Assembly (NCBI GenBank): GCA_035430005.1
Contig: DAOMFV010000008.1
Coordinates: 11,700 to 75,699, forward strand
Origin: JAEUIE01 sp035430005
Lineage (GTDB): Bacteria; Planctomycetota; Planctomycetia; Gemmatales; HRBIN36
DNA: 64,000 nucleotides
Direction of reading: 5' to 3'
How positions within the stretch are numbered: position 1 is the stretch's first letter; the number at the start of each line of letters is the position of its first letter. This document shows positions 51,942 to 61,567 of the stretch, piece after piece. The translations under genes and the position numbers were made by a program. The notes below the pieces were generated by a model. It was not told where the DNA came from. It made no database searches and was given only the letters and a program-made list of their open reading frames with translations.

Positions 51942-52895
51942 ATGGCTGAACTAACACTGACGCTCAACGATCAAACCGAAGTCCTGCAAGTCCTGGGACC
52001 ACGTGATCAGCATCTACGTACCATCCGCGAAGCACTGGGTATCAAAATCATTCCTCGGGACAGCACCTTCATCCTCGAAGGCCCTGACGGACAAGTACAA
52101 CTGGCGGAGCGTGTTATCACTCAGCTTCGCTCAATCGCCAAACAGGGACCGATTACCCCGTCAGACGTGCAGATGACCCTCGAAACGCTTCAGCGGTCAG
52201 GCGATAAGGATAGCCCCGAACGGTTGGCCATCGATACCATCGGAAAAGGAGTTCGTCCCCGCACCGATGGCCAGGCTCGTTACGTCCGCATGATGAAGGA
52301 AAAGGACATTACCATCTGCATCGGCCCGGCAGGTACAGGGAAAACCTACCTCGCCACCGCTACGGCTGCTGCCGCTCTGAAAGCGGGACAAATCAAGAAG
52401 CTCGTGCTCTGTCGTCCCGCCGTGGAAGCTGGTGAAAAGCTCGGCTTCCTTCCCGGTGATATTGAGGATAAGGTCAACCCTTATCTGCGTCCCCTGCTCG
52501 ACGCTCTGGAAGATCTGCTCCCCCTTGATCTGGTTCGCCGTTACCTCGATTCGAATGTCATCGAGTTATCGCCCCTGGCATTCATGCGCGGCAGAACCTT
52601 GAGCCAGGCGTTTATTATCCTTGATGAAGGACAGAACACCACGATTACGCAAATGAAGATGTTCCTGACCCGGTTGGGTGCCGGCTCTAAGATGGTAATC
52701 ACCGGTGATGTGACGCAGATCGATTTGCCTCGCAACATCCCCAGCGGGTTGATTGATGCCGGCCATCGGCTGAAGAACCTGGATCGGGTGGGTGTCATCA
52801 CGTTGGAGAATGCAGATATCGTCAGGCATCCGTTGGTACAGAAGATCGTGGAAGCCTACGAAGGTGACCGCCAGCGTCGCATGTCAATCGGCTAG
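51942..52895 (+). CDS. PhoH-family ATPase
   Basis: A 317-residue PhoH-like (YbeZ-type) cytosolic NTPase. The ATG at 51942 (MAELTLTLND) is preferred over an in-frame GTG/TTG further upstream, because the family starts in this way. The N-terminal KH-like part covers about 1-100 (residues LGIKIIPRDSTFILEG). Walker A is GPAGTGKTYLA (about 127-137) and Walker B FIILDEGQNTT (about 224-234). MVITGDVTQIDLP (about 249-261) is the typical PhoH sensor stretch. It would act in RNA-related stress responses, by comparison with YbeZ. There is no ybeY next to it. Confidence 0.93.
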   Translation: MAELTLTLNDQTEVLQVLGPRDQHLRTIREALGIKIIPRDSTFILEGPDGQVQLAERVITQLRSIAKQGPITPSDVQMTLETLQRSGDKDSPERLAIDTIGKGVRPRTDGQARYVRMMKEKDITICIGPAGTGKTYLATATAAAALKAGQIKKLVLCRPAVEAGEKLGFLPGDIEDKVNPYLRPLLDALEDLLPLDLVRRYLDSNVIELSPLAFMRGRTLSQAFIILDEGQNTTITQMKMFLTRLGAGSKMVITGDVTQIDLPRNIPSGLIDAGHRLKNLDRVGVITLENADIVRHPLVQKIVEAYEGDRQRRMSIG

Positions 52896-52966
52896 AAAGT
52901 GCAACAACCCCTCATGCTTTCCCAAATAGGTCGGCACAAGGGGTCGTTCGCTGGGCTTCGTTGACA

Positions 52967-53251
52967 TCAGGCTGGAATCAGCTCGATGCTTTGGGCAATT
53001 CGGGCACCAAACTCATCTTCCTGATAGGCGATGCTGAGCTGATCGCAGGGCAGCAGCGTGGCGAGCTGCAAGTGATGCTGCAGATGGCGGATGTCACAGT
53101 GATCAGGGATCAGGACACAGACGCCATGCTTATCTTTGCTGCCGGTGCGGACGTGGAGCCGTCGGTTCGATTGATCGACCCTCTCGATCCAGCCTTCCAG
53201 CACCTGTAGCCTGCTGCGCTGGATTCTCTTTTTTTTCGTGGTGTCGATCAT
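52967..53251 (-). CDS. Small hypothetical protein, possibly beta-barrel/OB-like
   Basis: A 94-residue protein with a basic N-terminus (MIDTTKKKRIQRSRLQ) followed by alternating strands: QVLEGWIERVDQSNRRLHVR, then GVCVLIPDHCD and IAYQEDEFGARIAQSIELIP. Such a pattern suits a small single-domain beta fold. The start ATG at 53251 has AGGGGG nine bases upstream, better than a start at 53293. No named family is recognised, and it lies alone and convergent with phoH over 71 bases. Coding status is supported by its ribosome-binding site and strand pattern; function is unknown. Confidence 0.6.
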   Translation of the reverse strand: MIDTTKKKRIQRSRLQVLEGWIERVDQSNRRLHVRTGSKDKHGVCVLIPDHCDIRHLQHHLQLATLLPCDQLSIAYQEDEFGARIAQSIELIPA

Positions 53252-53711
53252 GTTGGCGTTCCCCCTCATCTCTGTCCGTCTCGTTTTCATCATTCAACCA
53301 GGACACTAATGGACATCAGATTGTTCACGTGTAGAAGCTCGTAGACCTTTCTGCTTCTGTAAAGACGCATGTAGAAGATCATTCGTTTCAACAGTCGTAT
53401 TGATTTAGATACAGCGCCAAAATGAAGACGATATGAATAGAGCCTAACTTCACTCGTCGCAGCCCAAACCACAGAGTGACTATTCGCTACAGATAGCAGT
53501 GCTTGCCGCTACAAGCCGTTACAGCTTCACAGAGATTTATGAAAATAGTCTCAATGTCGGACGTATCGATCATTCTTTTGAGGTATGTTGGAAATATGGA
53601 GAAAGTGCCTTTGGCATGTTGGATAAAGGTTGGTAGAGTCGATGGTTGAGGCAGCCTTACACTTCTCCACCTTCGAGACACCGCTGTTCTCTCTCAAGTA
53701 TGGTCAGCACT
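53252..53711. other. Intergenic region between a small hypothetical gene and the zinc-ribbon membrane protein
   Basis: 460 bases between divergent genes. Several short frames cross it, but none has a ribosome-binding site or a protein-like sequence. It is more AT-rich than its surroundings, as expected for a region with two promoters. No palindrome or RNA was recognised. Confidence 0.4.
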
Positions 53712-54155
53712 ATGTCACGCTTAGCAGCATGCCCGAAATGTCGAAATCAGTTCACCCTGCCCGTACTCTCAGGCCCGGCGACGATTGCTTGCCCATTTTG
53801 TGGCGCCCACATTACCATTAAGATGAAGCAGGCAGTGCCTCCCCCGGCCATGGTCGTACAGCCGTCGATGGCGGTTGCTCAAGCGTTGCCTGCGGATGAA
53901 GAGGAGGTCGAGGAAGAGCAGGAACGACCCAGGAAGAAGAAAGGCAACAAGAAGAAGAAGTCGAAGAAGAAAGTCTTACTAGAAGATGGGAGCGAATCGG
54001 ATGAAAACTGGCTGAAAGCTTTCATACTCACGGGTATCTTGGTGATAACGATTATTTCGGTGGTAATCGTATTTGTTAAGCCTTTTTGGACATTCAAGAG
54101 CACCCCAACGAGTGTAGCCCCCACTGACGTCCCCAGGGGACGACCTAACCCGTAG
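53712..54155 (+). CDS. Zinc-ribbon membrane protein with charged linker, unknown function
   Basis: A 147-residue protein; the ATG at 53712 (MSRLAACPKCRNQF) places a zinc ribbon at the very start, with CPKC (7-10) and CPFC (28-31). A Pro/Ala linker, an acidic run (about residues 64-72) and then a strongly basic Lys-rich run (about 75-90) follow, and a single membrane helix (about 104-125) ends in a short Pro-rich tail. Cytoplasmic zinc ribbon plus tail anchor is a common planctomycete small-protein layout. A longer in-frame start 22 codons upstream is unlikely. No function can be named. Confidence 0.75.
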   Translation: MSRLAACPKCRNQFTLPVLSGPATIACPFCGAHITIKMKQAVPPPAMVVQPSMAVAQALPADEEEVEEEQERPRKKKGNKKKKSKKKVLLEDGSESDENWLKAFILTGILVITIISVVIVFVKPFWTFKSTPTSVAPTDVPRGRPNP

Positions 54156-54384
54156 TTGCAGAACCTTCTCGTCGACAATTGCTACTCTCCAGCTGACCAT
54201 TGCAACGGAAGCTGGCCCATCATCCTGTTAACTTTGGAAGCAGTCAGGAAAACCTTCCTCGACTGCTTTCACTACAGATTAGGATGGAACACCCTTTCTT
54301 CTTCGCATCATCCCTGGTTCTTTGCTAGAATAATGCTCCCTGCCTGATTTCCCTTCCCCGTGAGAATTGCCAGGAGCATGAGAC

Positions 54385-55653
<1,269 letters not shown>

Positions 55654-55670
55654 AGTGTTTCTCGTGCCTA

Positions 55671-55811
55671 CTCGTCCCCGGTCTCTGACCGGGGACGGGC
55701 TGCATCTCCGGCTCCGCCGGAAGTCTAGAGCAAAGTGGTGTCTTTACATTTCCCGACTCCCGGCAGAGCCGGGATTGCAGTGCGTCCCCGGTCAGAGACC
55801 GGGGACGAGAA
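55671..55811. repeat. Nested inverted-repeat element with GTCCCCGG...CCGGGGAC ends
   Basis: The outer copies at about 55674-55698 and 55785-55809 (CGTCCCCGGTCTCTGACCGG and its reverse complement counterpart) are each near-palindromic and also inverted relative to each other. Inside are two further short hairpins (TCCGGCTCCGCCGGA near 55709 and TCCCGGCAGAGCCGGGA near 55757) around an AT-rich centre. The whole 140-bp unit fills most of the gap between the oxidoreductase and the DUF1624 gene. It looks like a MITE- or REP-like unit. No transposase is present. Confidence 0.7.
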
Positions 55812-55817
55812 GTGACC

Positions 55818-57080
55818 ATGAACAAGCCCCGCCTCCACTCAATCGACCTCCTCCGGGGCCTGATCATGGTGATCATGGCTCTCGATCATGTCCGTGATTT
55901 CTTCTACTTCCACACCATTGATCCCACCAACCTCGAACAGACTACCCCAGTGCTGTTCTTCACTCGCTGGATCACCCACTTCTGCGCCCCGACGTTCATT
56001 CTCTTGGCGGGCGTCGGTGCCGCTCTCTCCAGGCTGCGTGGCAAATCGCCCACTGAACTCACCTGCTTCCTCATCACCCGTGGTGTTTGGCTCATTTTCC
56101 TCGAATGGATGGTCGTCCGCACCTTCGGCTGGGCGTGGAACTTCGACTTTGCCTATCTTCCCTGCTGGGTCATTTGGACGCTAGGCTGGTCGATGATTAT
56201 GCTTGGCATCCTGTCCCGTTTCCCCAACTGGGTACCCATCGTTTTTGGCCTTACGCTGATCTTCGGTCACCACCTGGTAGACCACATCAAGGGCGAACAA
56301 ATCAGCTCATGCAGCTGGCTCTGGCATATCCTCCACGATCCATGTGACCTTGTGGTCCCCAAACTAGGCCTGGTAGTCAAACAGGCAAGCGACCATGGCG
56401 TTGTCATTCATACCGGCTACTCGCTCATCTTGATGAAGCAACCCAGCGATAATCCACTGCCCGGCGTAGTGCTCAGTGCAGGCTATCCGCTAATCCCCTG
56501 GGTCGGCGTGATGGCGGTCGGATATGGCCTGGGCATGACTTATGGCTGGGAAGCGAAACGGCGGCGACGCTTGCTCTATCAGCTCGGTCTCGCTTGTTGC
56601 CTCGGCTTCGTGCTACTCAGGTTCATCAACGGATATGGTGAAACGAGCCATTGGGCCGTGCAGCCATCACCTATCATGACGTTCATTTCTTTCCTGAACT
56701 GCACCAAGCAGCCACCCTCGCTGTGTTACTTATTGATGACGCTCGGCCCAGCACTGCTCTTCCTTGCCTGGTTCGATGCGGGTGTCGGTCGTTGGGCCAG
56801 GCCGCTCATCATCTTTGGCAAGGTACCCCTCTTTTTCTATCTGCTGCATCTGCCCCTGATTCATGGACTGTGGGTTATCGCTGCCTGGTGGCATCTGCAT
56901 CAGTTCCCGGCATGGTTGTTCTCGAACCCTCCATTGGGCCATGTGCCGCATGACTTCGGCTTCTCATTGCCGGTGGTCTACGCAGTTTGGGTCGGGGTCA
57001 TCCTCATGCTATATCCCCTGTGCCACTGGTATGCGGGCATCAAGCAACGTCACAAATCGGTCTGGTTGTCGTATCTCTAG
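55818..57080 (+). CDS. DUF1624/heparan-alpha-glucosaminide N-acetyltransferase-like membrane protein
   Basis: A 420-residue integral membrane protein; ATG at 55818 is chosen over a GTG six bases upstream. SIDLLRGLIMVIMALDHVRD (about residues 7-26) is the diagnostic opening of the DUF1624/HGSNAT family, with the conserved His in the DHVRD motif. About ten hydrophobic helices follow, including CAPTFILLAGVGAALS (about 56-71). Family members are related to acyltransferases that move acyl groups across the membrane; the substrate is not known. The gene sits directly after the nested repeat element, 164 bases past the oxidoreductase stop. Confidence 0.87.
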   Translation: MNKPRLHSIDLLRGLIMVIMALDHVRDFFYFHTIDPTNLEQTTPVLFFTRWITHFCAPTFILLAGVGAALSRLRGKSPTELTCFLITRGVWLIFLEWMVVRTFGWAWNFDFAYLPCWVIWTLGWSMIMLGILSRFPNWVPIVFGLTLIFGHHLVDHIKGEQISSCSWLWHILHDPCDLVVPKLGLVVKQASDHGVVIHTGYSLILMKQPSDNPLPGVVLSAGYPLIPWVGVMAVGYGLGMTYGWEAKRRRRLLYQLGLACCLGFVLLRFINGYGETSHWAVQPSPIMTFISFLNCTKQPPSLCYLLMTLGPALLFLAWFDAGVGRWARPLIIFGKVPLFFYLLHLPLIHGLWVIAAWWHLHQFPAWLFSNPPLGHVPHDFGFSLPVVYAVWVGVILMLYPLCHWYAGIKQRHKSVWLSYL

Positions 57081-57171
57081 GCGGCATCAAGGCTTGACGT
57101 TCCCTCTTGCACAAATCTCAGCCTTGGGCTATGTCTCGCGCTCTTGACTCGTACCGTGGAGTAAGTGCGCC

Positions 57172-58125
57172 ATGAGACTTTCGACCATTATGTCTGTTCT
57201 GTTGATTGTCTGCTCTTATACCTGCTCTGCACAAGCGCAGGGGGTTCAGTCGCTTCCCCCGCCAGTATTGGAATCGTCGTATCAGCAACAAAGTGTTGAC
57301 GCGCTTCCCGTGCCTGTAATGACCGAGACCTATTTGCCCCAACTCTATTACAACCTCGACTTCGCCGTCGTGCAGCCACGCTTTAGGGGCACTGGCTTTG
57401 AGGGCGGCCCCAGCTTCTCGCCCAACATGGATTGGACGGTGATGCCCCGATTCGAAGTCGGCTTGCTCAATCGCGGCCCGTGGAACTTCTACTTTGGCTA
57501 CCAGGGCATCTACAGCGATAGCAGCACCAGGGTGTTTGATTCCAGCTCTGATACCCTCTACTCGTTCTCACACTCGGCTCAGTTAGATGCCTTCGACTTT
57601 GGCTTCCTCTCCGAGACGTTCCCCATCCTGGCTGTGATCCGCGCCCAGTGGGATGCCTCTATACGACTCACCATCGCTGACTTCCAGAATAACTTCGCTC
57701 TCGACTTTACTTCCGAGTTGCCGAGCTATCTTGCCGCCCGGTACCGCCAACAGTTCATCGGTGCTGGCCCCCGTGCAGGAATGCGGTTCGAAGTGCCTTT
57801 CCGGGATACGGGTCTCTCACTGACGGGCAGGTTCGACGGCGGCATTCAATGGGGAACCTATACAGCCTGCATCGATACCGCATCCAACATCGATAACGAA
57901 TTCCACGCCGACAGCGAGAGTGCCTCAAAGGGCGGCACGATCTGGCATGTAGGCGCCCAACTCGCCTTGCGCTATGCTCCGCCTCGGTACCAGGATCGAT
58001 TGAGCTTTTCAGCAGGCTATCTCTATGAAGCCTGGTTTTCCAAAGATATGGCCTTGATCGAAGGCAGTGAGTTTGGCCGCTTCGATTATCATGGGCCGTT
58101 CTTTCGAATGGAATGGAAGTATTAG
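57172..58125 (+). CDS. Exported outer-membrane beta-barrel protein
   Basis: A 317-residue protein with a signal peptide (residues 1-23, ending AQAQ). The mature part has many amphipathic strands with aromatic girdle residues: LYYNLDFAVVQPRFRG, WTVMPRFEVGLLNRG, WNFYFGYQGIYSD. It ends DYHGPFFRMEWKY, with a terminal aromatic residue as in outer-membrane barrels. The pattern recalls Lpg1974-type barrels common in planctomycetes, but I cannot make a firm family call. Ligand unknown. It stands alone, ending ten bases before a dispersed palindrome. Confidence 0.72.
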   Translation: MRLSTIMSVLLIVCSYTCSAQAQGVQSLPPPVLESSYQQQSVDALPVPVMTETYLPQLYYNLDFAVVQPRFRGTGFEGGPSFSPNMDWTVMPRFEVGLLNRGPWNFYFGYQGIYSDSSTRVFDSSSDTLYSFSHSAQLDAFDFGFLSETFPILAVIRAQWDASIRLTIADFQNNFALDFTSELPSYLAARYRQQFIGAGPRAGMRFEVPFRDTGLSLTGRFDGGIQWGTYTACIDTASNIDNEFHADSESASKGGTIWHVGAQLALRYAPPRYQDRLSFSAGYLYEAWFSKDMALIEGSEFGRFDYHGPFFRMEWKY

Positions 58126-58135
58126 TTCGAATTGC

Positions 58136-58200
58136 GGGAGGCGAGGCTCCCGCCGAGCCATCAACGAATAAGAAGCGGCTCAGCAGGAGCTTCGCCCTCC
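58136..58200. repeat. Dispersed palindromic element copy 2 (imperfect)
   Basis: Left arm 58136-58159 (core GCGAGGCTCCCGCCGAGCC) and right arm 58177-58200 pair with several mismatches over a 17-base loop. The core differs from the copy at 3361 by one base. It separates convergent genes, the barrel gene and the recombinase gene, and may fold as a bidirectional hairpin. Confidence 0.8.
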
Positions 58201-58214
58201 CTAATCTGCTTGCC

Positions 58215-59123
58215 TCATCCTTTCGGATGAAACCTCTTATGTATCGACTGTAGTCTGGCACGGTCGACATGGGTGTAGTGCTGAGTCGTCGCAATGTTGG
58301 CGTGGCCCAGAAGTTCTTGAACGACACGCAGGTCAGCGCCGCCTTCCAGCAAATGAGTGGCGAAGCTGTGCCGTAGAGTGTGCGGAGAAACCTTTCCGGT
58401 GATCCCTGCACGGCGGGCATACTTGCGGATCACTCTCCAGAGTTCGATGCGGGTCAGCGGTTTGCCATGCCTGCTAACAAACAGATGCGGCGATTCGGTT
58501 CGGCGTTCCATCAGCTTGGGACGCAGTTCTTTCTGATACGCTTCGATGGCCGCTATCGCCGGCTTGCCTAAAGGAACCATCCGTGTCTTGCTGCCCTTGC
58601 CAATGCACCGGCAGAACCCCTGACTGAGATAAAGATCATTGATCTTCAACCCTGCCACTTCAGATGCACGGGCGCCGCTGGCATAGAACGTTTCGAGAAT
58701 CGCCCGATCACGCAGATAATACTTGTCATCAGCATTCGGTGCGGTCAGCAGCCTGGTCACACTCTTGGCACCAAGCACCGTCGGCAACCGATCCCACAGC
58801 GTCGGGCTGCTCAGCAGATCGACCGCGGTGTTACTCGCCCAGCCTTCCAGTTTCAGGAAGCGGAAGAACATCTTGAGAGCCACCAGATGCCGGGCAATGC
58901 TCGGCGGTGCGAGCTTGATCACCTCCCGCAGATGGCTGACGTACTGACTAAACCCTGCCAGCCCCAGGTGTATGTGATCCTTCTGCTTGGCAGCACCGAA
59001 CCATTCAGCGAAATGATCAAGATCGCGGGTGTACGCCAGCAGCGTGTTCGTCGCCAGACCTCGCTCAGCCTTGAGGTATTGGCGAAAGGCAGCGATATCG
59101 TCGTGAAGAGGTTTCAGGGACAT
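58215..59123 (-). CDS. xerD: Tyrosine recombinase XerC/XerD type
   Basis: A 302-residue tyrosine site-specific recombinase, the length of chromosomal Xer proteins. The N-terminal SAM-like domain (about 1-90) has FRQYLKAERGLATNTLLAYT. The catalytic set is complete: Arg in SGARASEV (about 150), Lys in GKGSKTRMV (about 176), HTLRHSFATHLL (about 246-257), His in GHANIATTQHYTH and the nucleophilic Tyr in it (about 281). It would resolve chromosome dimers at dif with a partner; a XerC versus XerD assignment is not certain. It lies on its own strand downstream of the HigBA pair. Confidence 0.9.
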   Translation of the reverse strand: MSLKPLHDDIAAFRQYLKAERGLATNTLLAYTRDLDHFAEWFGAAKQKDHIHLGLAGFSQYVSHLREVIKLAPPSIARHLVALKMFFRFLKLEGWASNTAVDLLSSPTLWDRLPTVLGAKSVTRLLTAPNADDKYYLRDRAILETFYASGARASEVAGLKINDLYLSQGFCRCIGKGSKTRMVPLGKPAIAAIEAYQKELRPKLMERRTESPHLFVSRHGKPLTRIELWRVIRKYARRAGITGKVSPHTLRHSFATHLLEGGADLRVVQELLGHANIATTQHYTHVDRARLQSIHKRFHPKG

Positions 59124-59266
59124 GATGCCGGTTTGAAAGAATAAGGGCTATCATGGCTATCGTCATGGAGAGGGGTAGGGTTTGAAGGATTAGGGCCGGA
59201 ACCGGGTAGTATGCTACGGTTTTGAACGGTAAAGTACGAACAGATGTTACTGACGAGGAGGAAATG

Positions 59267-59710
59267 CTAGTCGTCATTACTCTGAAAGTCGAAAACGCCA
59301 GGATCGACCTCAAAGTAGCCAGCAACCTTCCCGATGTGTCGCCGATTGAGCTTACGGGTGCCCTTGAGCACCTCGGAGATGGTAGACTCCGCGATACCCG
59401 TATGAGTTGCCAGTTCGGTTTGAGAAACCTCTTTGAGTTCGAGCAGTGCATGCAGCAGATCCTTGTCACTCAACGTGGATGGGGGTATTGACTGCTCTTC
59501 ATACGATTCGATGAGATCACTGAGAACATCAAGATAGTCCTGCTCAGGCTGCGTCAGTTTCGGTTGATCCAGTAACTGATCAACAACGATGATGGCTGAT
59601 TCGAGTTCTTGATCGTTATCAATCGGTCGTAAAGCGAAGTGATGGATCAATTCCAGGTAACGATCCTGCCGTTTGCCGTAGAGGGAGTTCAGGGAAGCGT
59701 TTCGTGCCAT
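59267..59710 (-). CDS. higA: HigA-type antitoxin (HTH domain)
   Basis: A 147-residue DNA-binding antitoxin. The ATG at 59708-59710 (MARNASLNS) is two bases after the toxin stop and is preferred over an in-frame start at 59728 inside the toxin gene. The C-terminal XRE-type HTH reads SQTELATHTGIAESTISEVL (about residues 103-122) followed by KLNRRHIGKVAGYF. The N-terminal helical part is the usual toxin-binding region of HigA proteins paired with PF09907 toxins. It would neutralise HigB and repress the operon through the palindrome upstream. Confidence 0.88.
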   Translation of the reverse strand: MARNASLNSLYGKRQDRYLELIHHFALRPIDNDQELESAIIVVDQLLDQPKLTQPEQDYLDVLSDLIESYEEQSIPPSTLSDKDLLHALLELKEVSQTELATHTGIAESTISEVLKGTRKLNRRHIGKVAGYFEVDPGVFDFQSNDD

Positions 59711-59712
59711 GG

Positions 59713-60006
59713 TTATTCGTCCTTCCATTTGTCTTGATCATACTCGGCATGTGTGAGTACATGTCGGATGTAGATTCTGCCCCTGTTGAAATGGCAGATG
59801 GCAATGAGCCTGAACTTATTGCCTCCTATATCAAAGACGATGTGCCTGCCGACTTTGTCCACTCTTTTGCCGAAGGGGTCTTTGATCTCGCCAAAGCTCA
59901 TCCAATGACTCTTCTTGGCCAGACGGTACCAAATATCAAGAGGTACAGCAGACTCAGGGTATCGTCGAGAAAACTGCTGTAGTTTCTTGCGTGATATGAC
60001 ATGCAT
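59713..60006 (-). CDS. higB: HigB-type mRNA-interferase toxin
   Basis: A 97-residue HigB (PF09907-like) toxin starting at the ATG at 60004-60006 (MHVISRKKLQQF). RKKLQQFSRRYPES, PLDIWYRLAKKSHW, the HIVFDIGGNKFRLIA strand pair and IYIRHVLTHAEYDQ are the family's conserved segments, including the basic and His residues thought to act in ribosome-dependent mRNA cleavage. All are intact, so the toxin appears functional. It precedes and nearly touches higA (2-base gap), the toxin-first order usual for HigBA. An operator-like palindrome lies about 46-64 bases upstream. Confidence 0.9.
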   Translation of the reverse strand: MHVISRKKLQQFSRRYPESAVPLDIWYRLAKKSHWMSFGEIKDPFGKRVDKVGRHIVFDIGGNKFRLIAICHFNRGRIYIRHVLTHAEYDQDKWKDE

Positions 60007-60041
60007 GCCTGGACTCGGGCTTCCGCATGATGACAAGTCTT

Positions 60042-60070
60042 ATTATAAGTTACTTCGCAAAATGCGAAGT
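60042..60070 (-). promoter_or_regulatory. higBA promoter with operator palindrome
   Basis: On the minus strand TATAAT is at 60042-60047, a perfect -10 box, about 36 bases before the toxin start. Upstream the perfect 8-bp inverted repeat ACTTCGCA-AAA-TGCGAAGT (60052-60070) covers the -35 position. That is the expected site for HigA repression. The -35 sequence itself is poor, consistent with regulated expression. Confidence 0.6.
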
Positions 60071-60141
60071 GTCAATACTACCTCCTCACCCGCTGTACTC
60101 ACCTCATAGAATACGAACAGGTCCATCTTGTTGGAGCAGTC

Positions 60142-61548
60142 ATGGCTGAGCGTTACGATCTGGTAGTTATCGGTGCAGGCCCCGGCGGGTATGTCGCTGC
60201 CATTCGTGCGGCACAATTGGGCAAGAAAGTCGCCTGCATTGATAAGCGTGGCACCTTTGGCGGCACCTGTCTCAACATTGGCTGCATCCCCAGCAAGGCC
60301 CTCCTCGATTCGAGTGAACTCTACAGCCAGGCCAAGCACAACTTCGTTCGGCATGGCATCATCGTCGGCAGCCTGGGCCTCGATGTGCCGACGATGATCA
60401 AACGCAAGAACGGCATCGTCAAAGGCCTCGTCGATGGCATCGCCTTCCTCTTCAAGAAGTATGGCGTCAAAGGCATCTTCGGCACCGGCAAGATCATCAA
60501 CAAGAATCAGGTCGAAGTCAAAGGCAACGACGACGTCACCAGCATTCTCGATACCGACAACATTCTGCTGGCCATGGGCAGCGAACCCAGCACGCTGCCG
60601 TTCCTGCAAGTTGATGGCAAGACCATTGTCACCTCCACCGAAGCTCTCGATTTCGACAAGGTTCCTGAGCACCTCATCATCATTGGCGGTGGCTACATCG
60701 GCCTCGAAATGGGGTCGGTCTGGCTGCGACTTGGATCGAAAGTCACCGTCATCGAGTTTCTCCCCAAGCTGCTGCCACTCAACGACAGCGAGCTGACGGC
60801 GATGGTGCATCGGTCGCTGGTGAAACAGGGGATGATGTTCCATCTCGATACCAAAGTCACCGGGGCCAAGAGCGATGGCAAGAAAGTGACCGTTACTGCT
60901 GAGAGCAAGACTGGACCGATCACGATCACCGGCGACAAAGTGTTGGTCTCTACTGGTCGGCGTGCAATCACCCAAGGCTGCGGACTCGAAACCGTTGGCG
61001 TGCAGGTTGATCCCAAGACGGGCAAGGTGCCGGTCAATCATCACTTCCAGACGAACGTGCCGAACATTTATGCCCTGGGCGACATCATTGCCGGCCCGAT
61101 GCTCGCCCACAAGGCGATGGAAGAAGGCATCGCCATCGCTGAACATCTGGCAGGGCAGGTGGCCCACGTCGATTACGACATCATCCCCAGCGTCATCTAC
61201 ATCTGGCCTGAGATGGCAGCGGTCGGCAAGACCGAAGATGAGCTCAAAGCTGCAGGCGTACAGTATCGTGTCGGCAAGTTCCCCTTCATCGCCAACGGCC
61301 GAGCTAAGGCGATGGATGAAACGGAAGGTACGGTTAAGGTTCTCAGCAATGCCCAGACCGACCGCATCCTCGGCGTCCACATCTTCGGCCCCCGAGCTTC
61401 AGATATGATCGCTGAAGCGGTCACCACCATGGCCTTCAAAGGCAGTGCCGAGGATATGGCCCGCATCGTGCATGGCCATCCGACCCTCTCCGAAGGCATG
61501 GGCGAAGCAGCCCGAGTAGCGTGGCTGGGCAAGGGCATTCACATCTAA
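60142..61548 (+). CDS. lpdA: Dihydrolipoyl dehydrogenase
   Basis: A 468-residue E3 flavoenzyme that reoxidises dihydrolipoamide in 2-oxo-acid dehydrogenase complexes or the glycine cleavage system. The FAD site is VVIGAGPGGYVAA (about 7-19), the redox disulfide CLNIGC (about 45-50) followed by IPSKALL, and the NAD site IIIGGGYIGLEMGSVW (about 180-195). The second FAD motif is IYALGDIIAGPMLAHKA, and the C-terminal HGHPTLSEGMGE provides the active-site His-Glu pair. There is no lipoyl domain at the N-terminus. It heads a plus-strand run with nuoI. Confidence 0.96.
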   Translation: MAERYDLVVIGAGPGGYVAAIRAAQLGKKVACIDKRGTFGGTCLNIGCIPSKALLDSSELYSQAKHNFVRHGIIVGSLGLDVPTMIKRKNGIVKGLVDGIAFLFKKYGVKGIFGTGKIINKNQVEVKGNDDVTSILDTDNILLAMGSEPSTLPFLQVDGKTIVTSTEALDFDKVPEHLIIIGGGYIGLEMGSVWLRLGSKVTVIEFLPKLLPLNDSELTAMVHRSLVKQGMMFHLDTKVTGAKSDGKKVTVTAESKTGPITITGDKVLVSTGRRAITQGCGLETVGVQVDPKTGKVPVNHHFQTNVPNIYALGDIIAGPMLAHKAMEEGIAIAEHLAGQVAHVDYDIIPSVIYIWPEMAAVGKTEDELKAAGVQYRVGKFPFIANGRAKAMDETEGTVKVLSNAQTDRILGVHIFGPRASDMIAEAVTTMAFKGSAEDMARIVHGHPTLSEGMGEAARVAWLGKGIHI

Positions 61549-61567
61549 GAAGACCTGGGCTGATTCG

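Noticed and set aside
53290..53472. 60-residue minus-strand frame
   Set aside because: It has no ribosome-binding site and an unlikely composition; treated as intergenic.
60043..61380. 445-residue minus-strand open frame opposite lpdA
   Set aside because: It is a mirror of the lipoamide dehydrogenase codon pattern; the plus strand has all E3 motifs.
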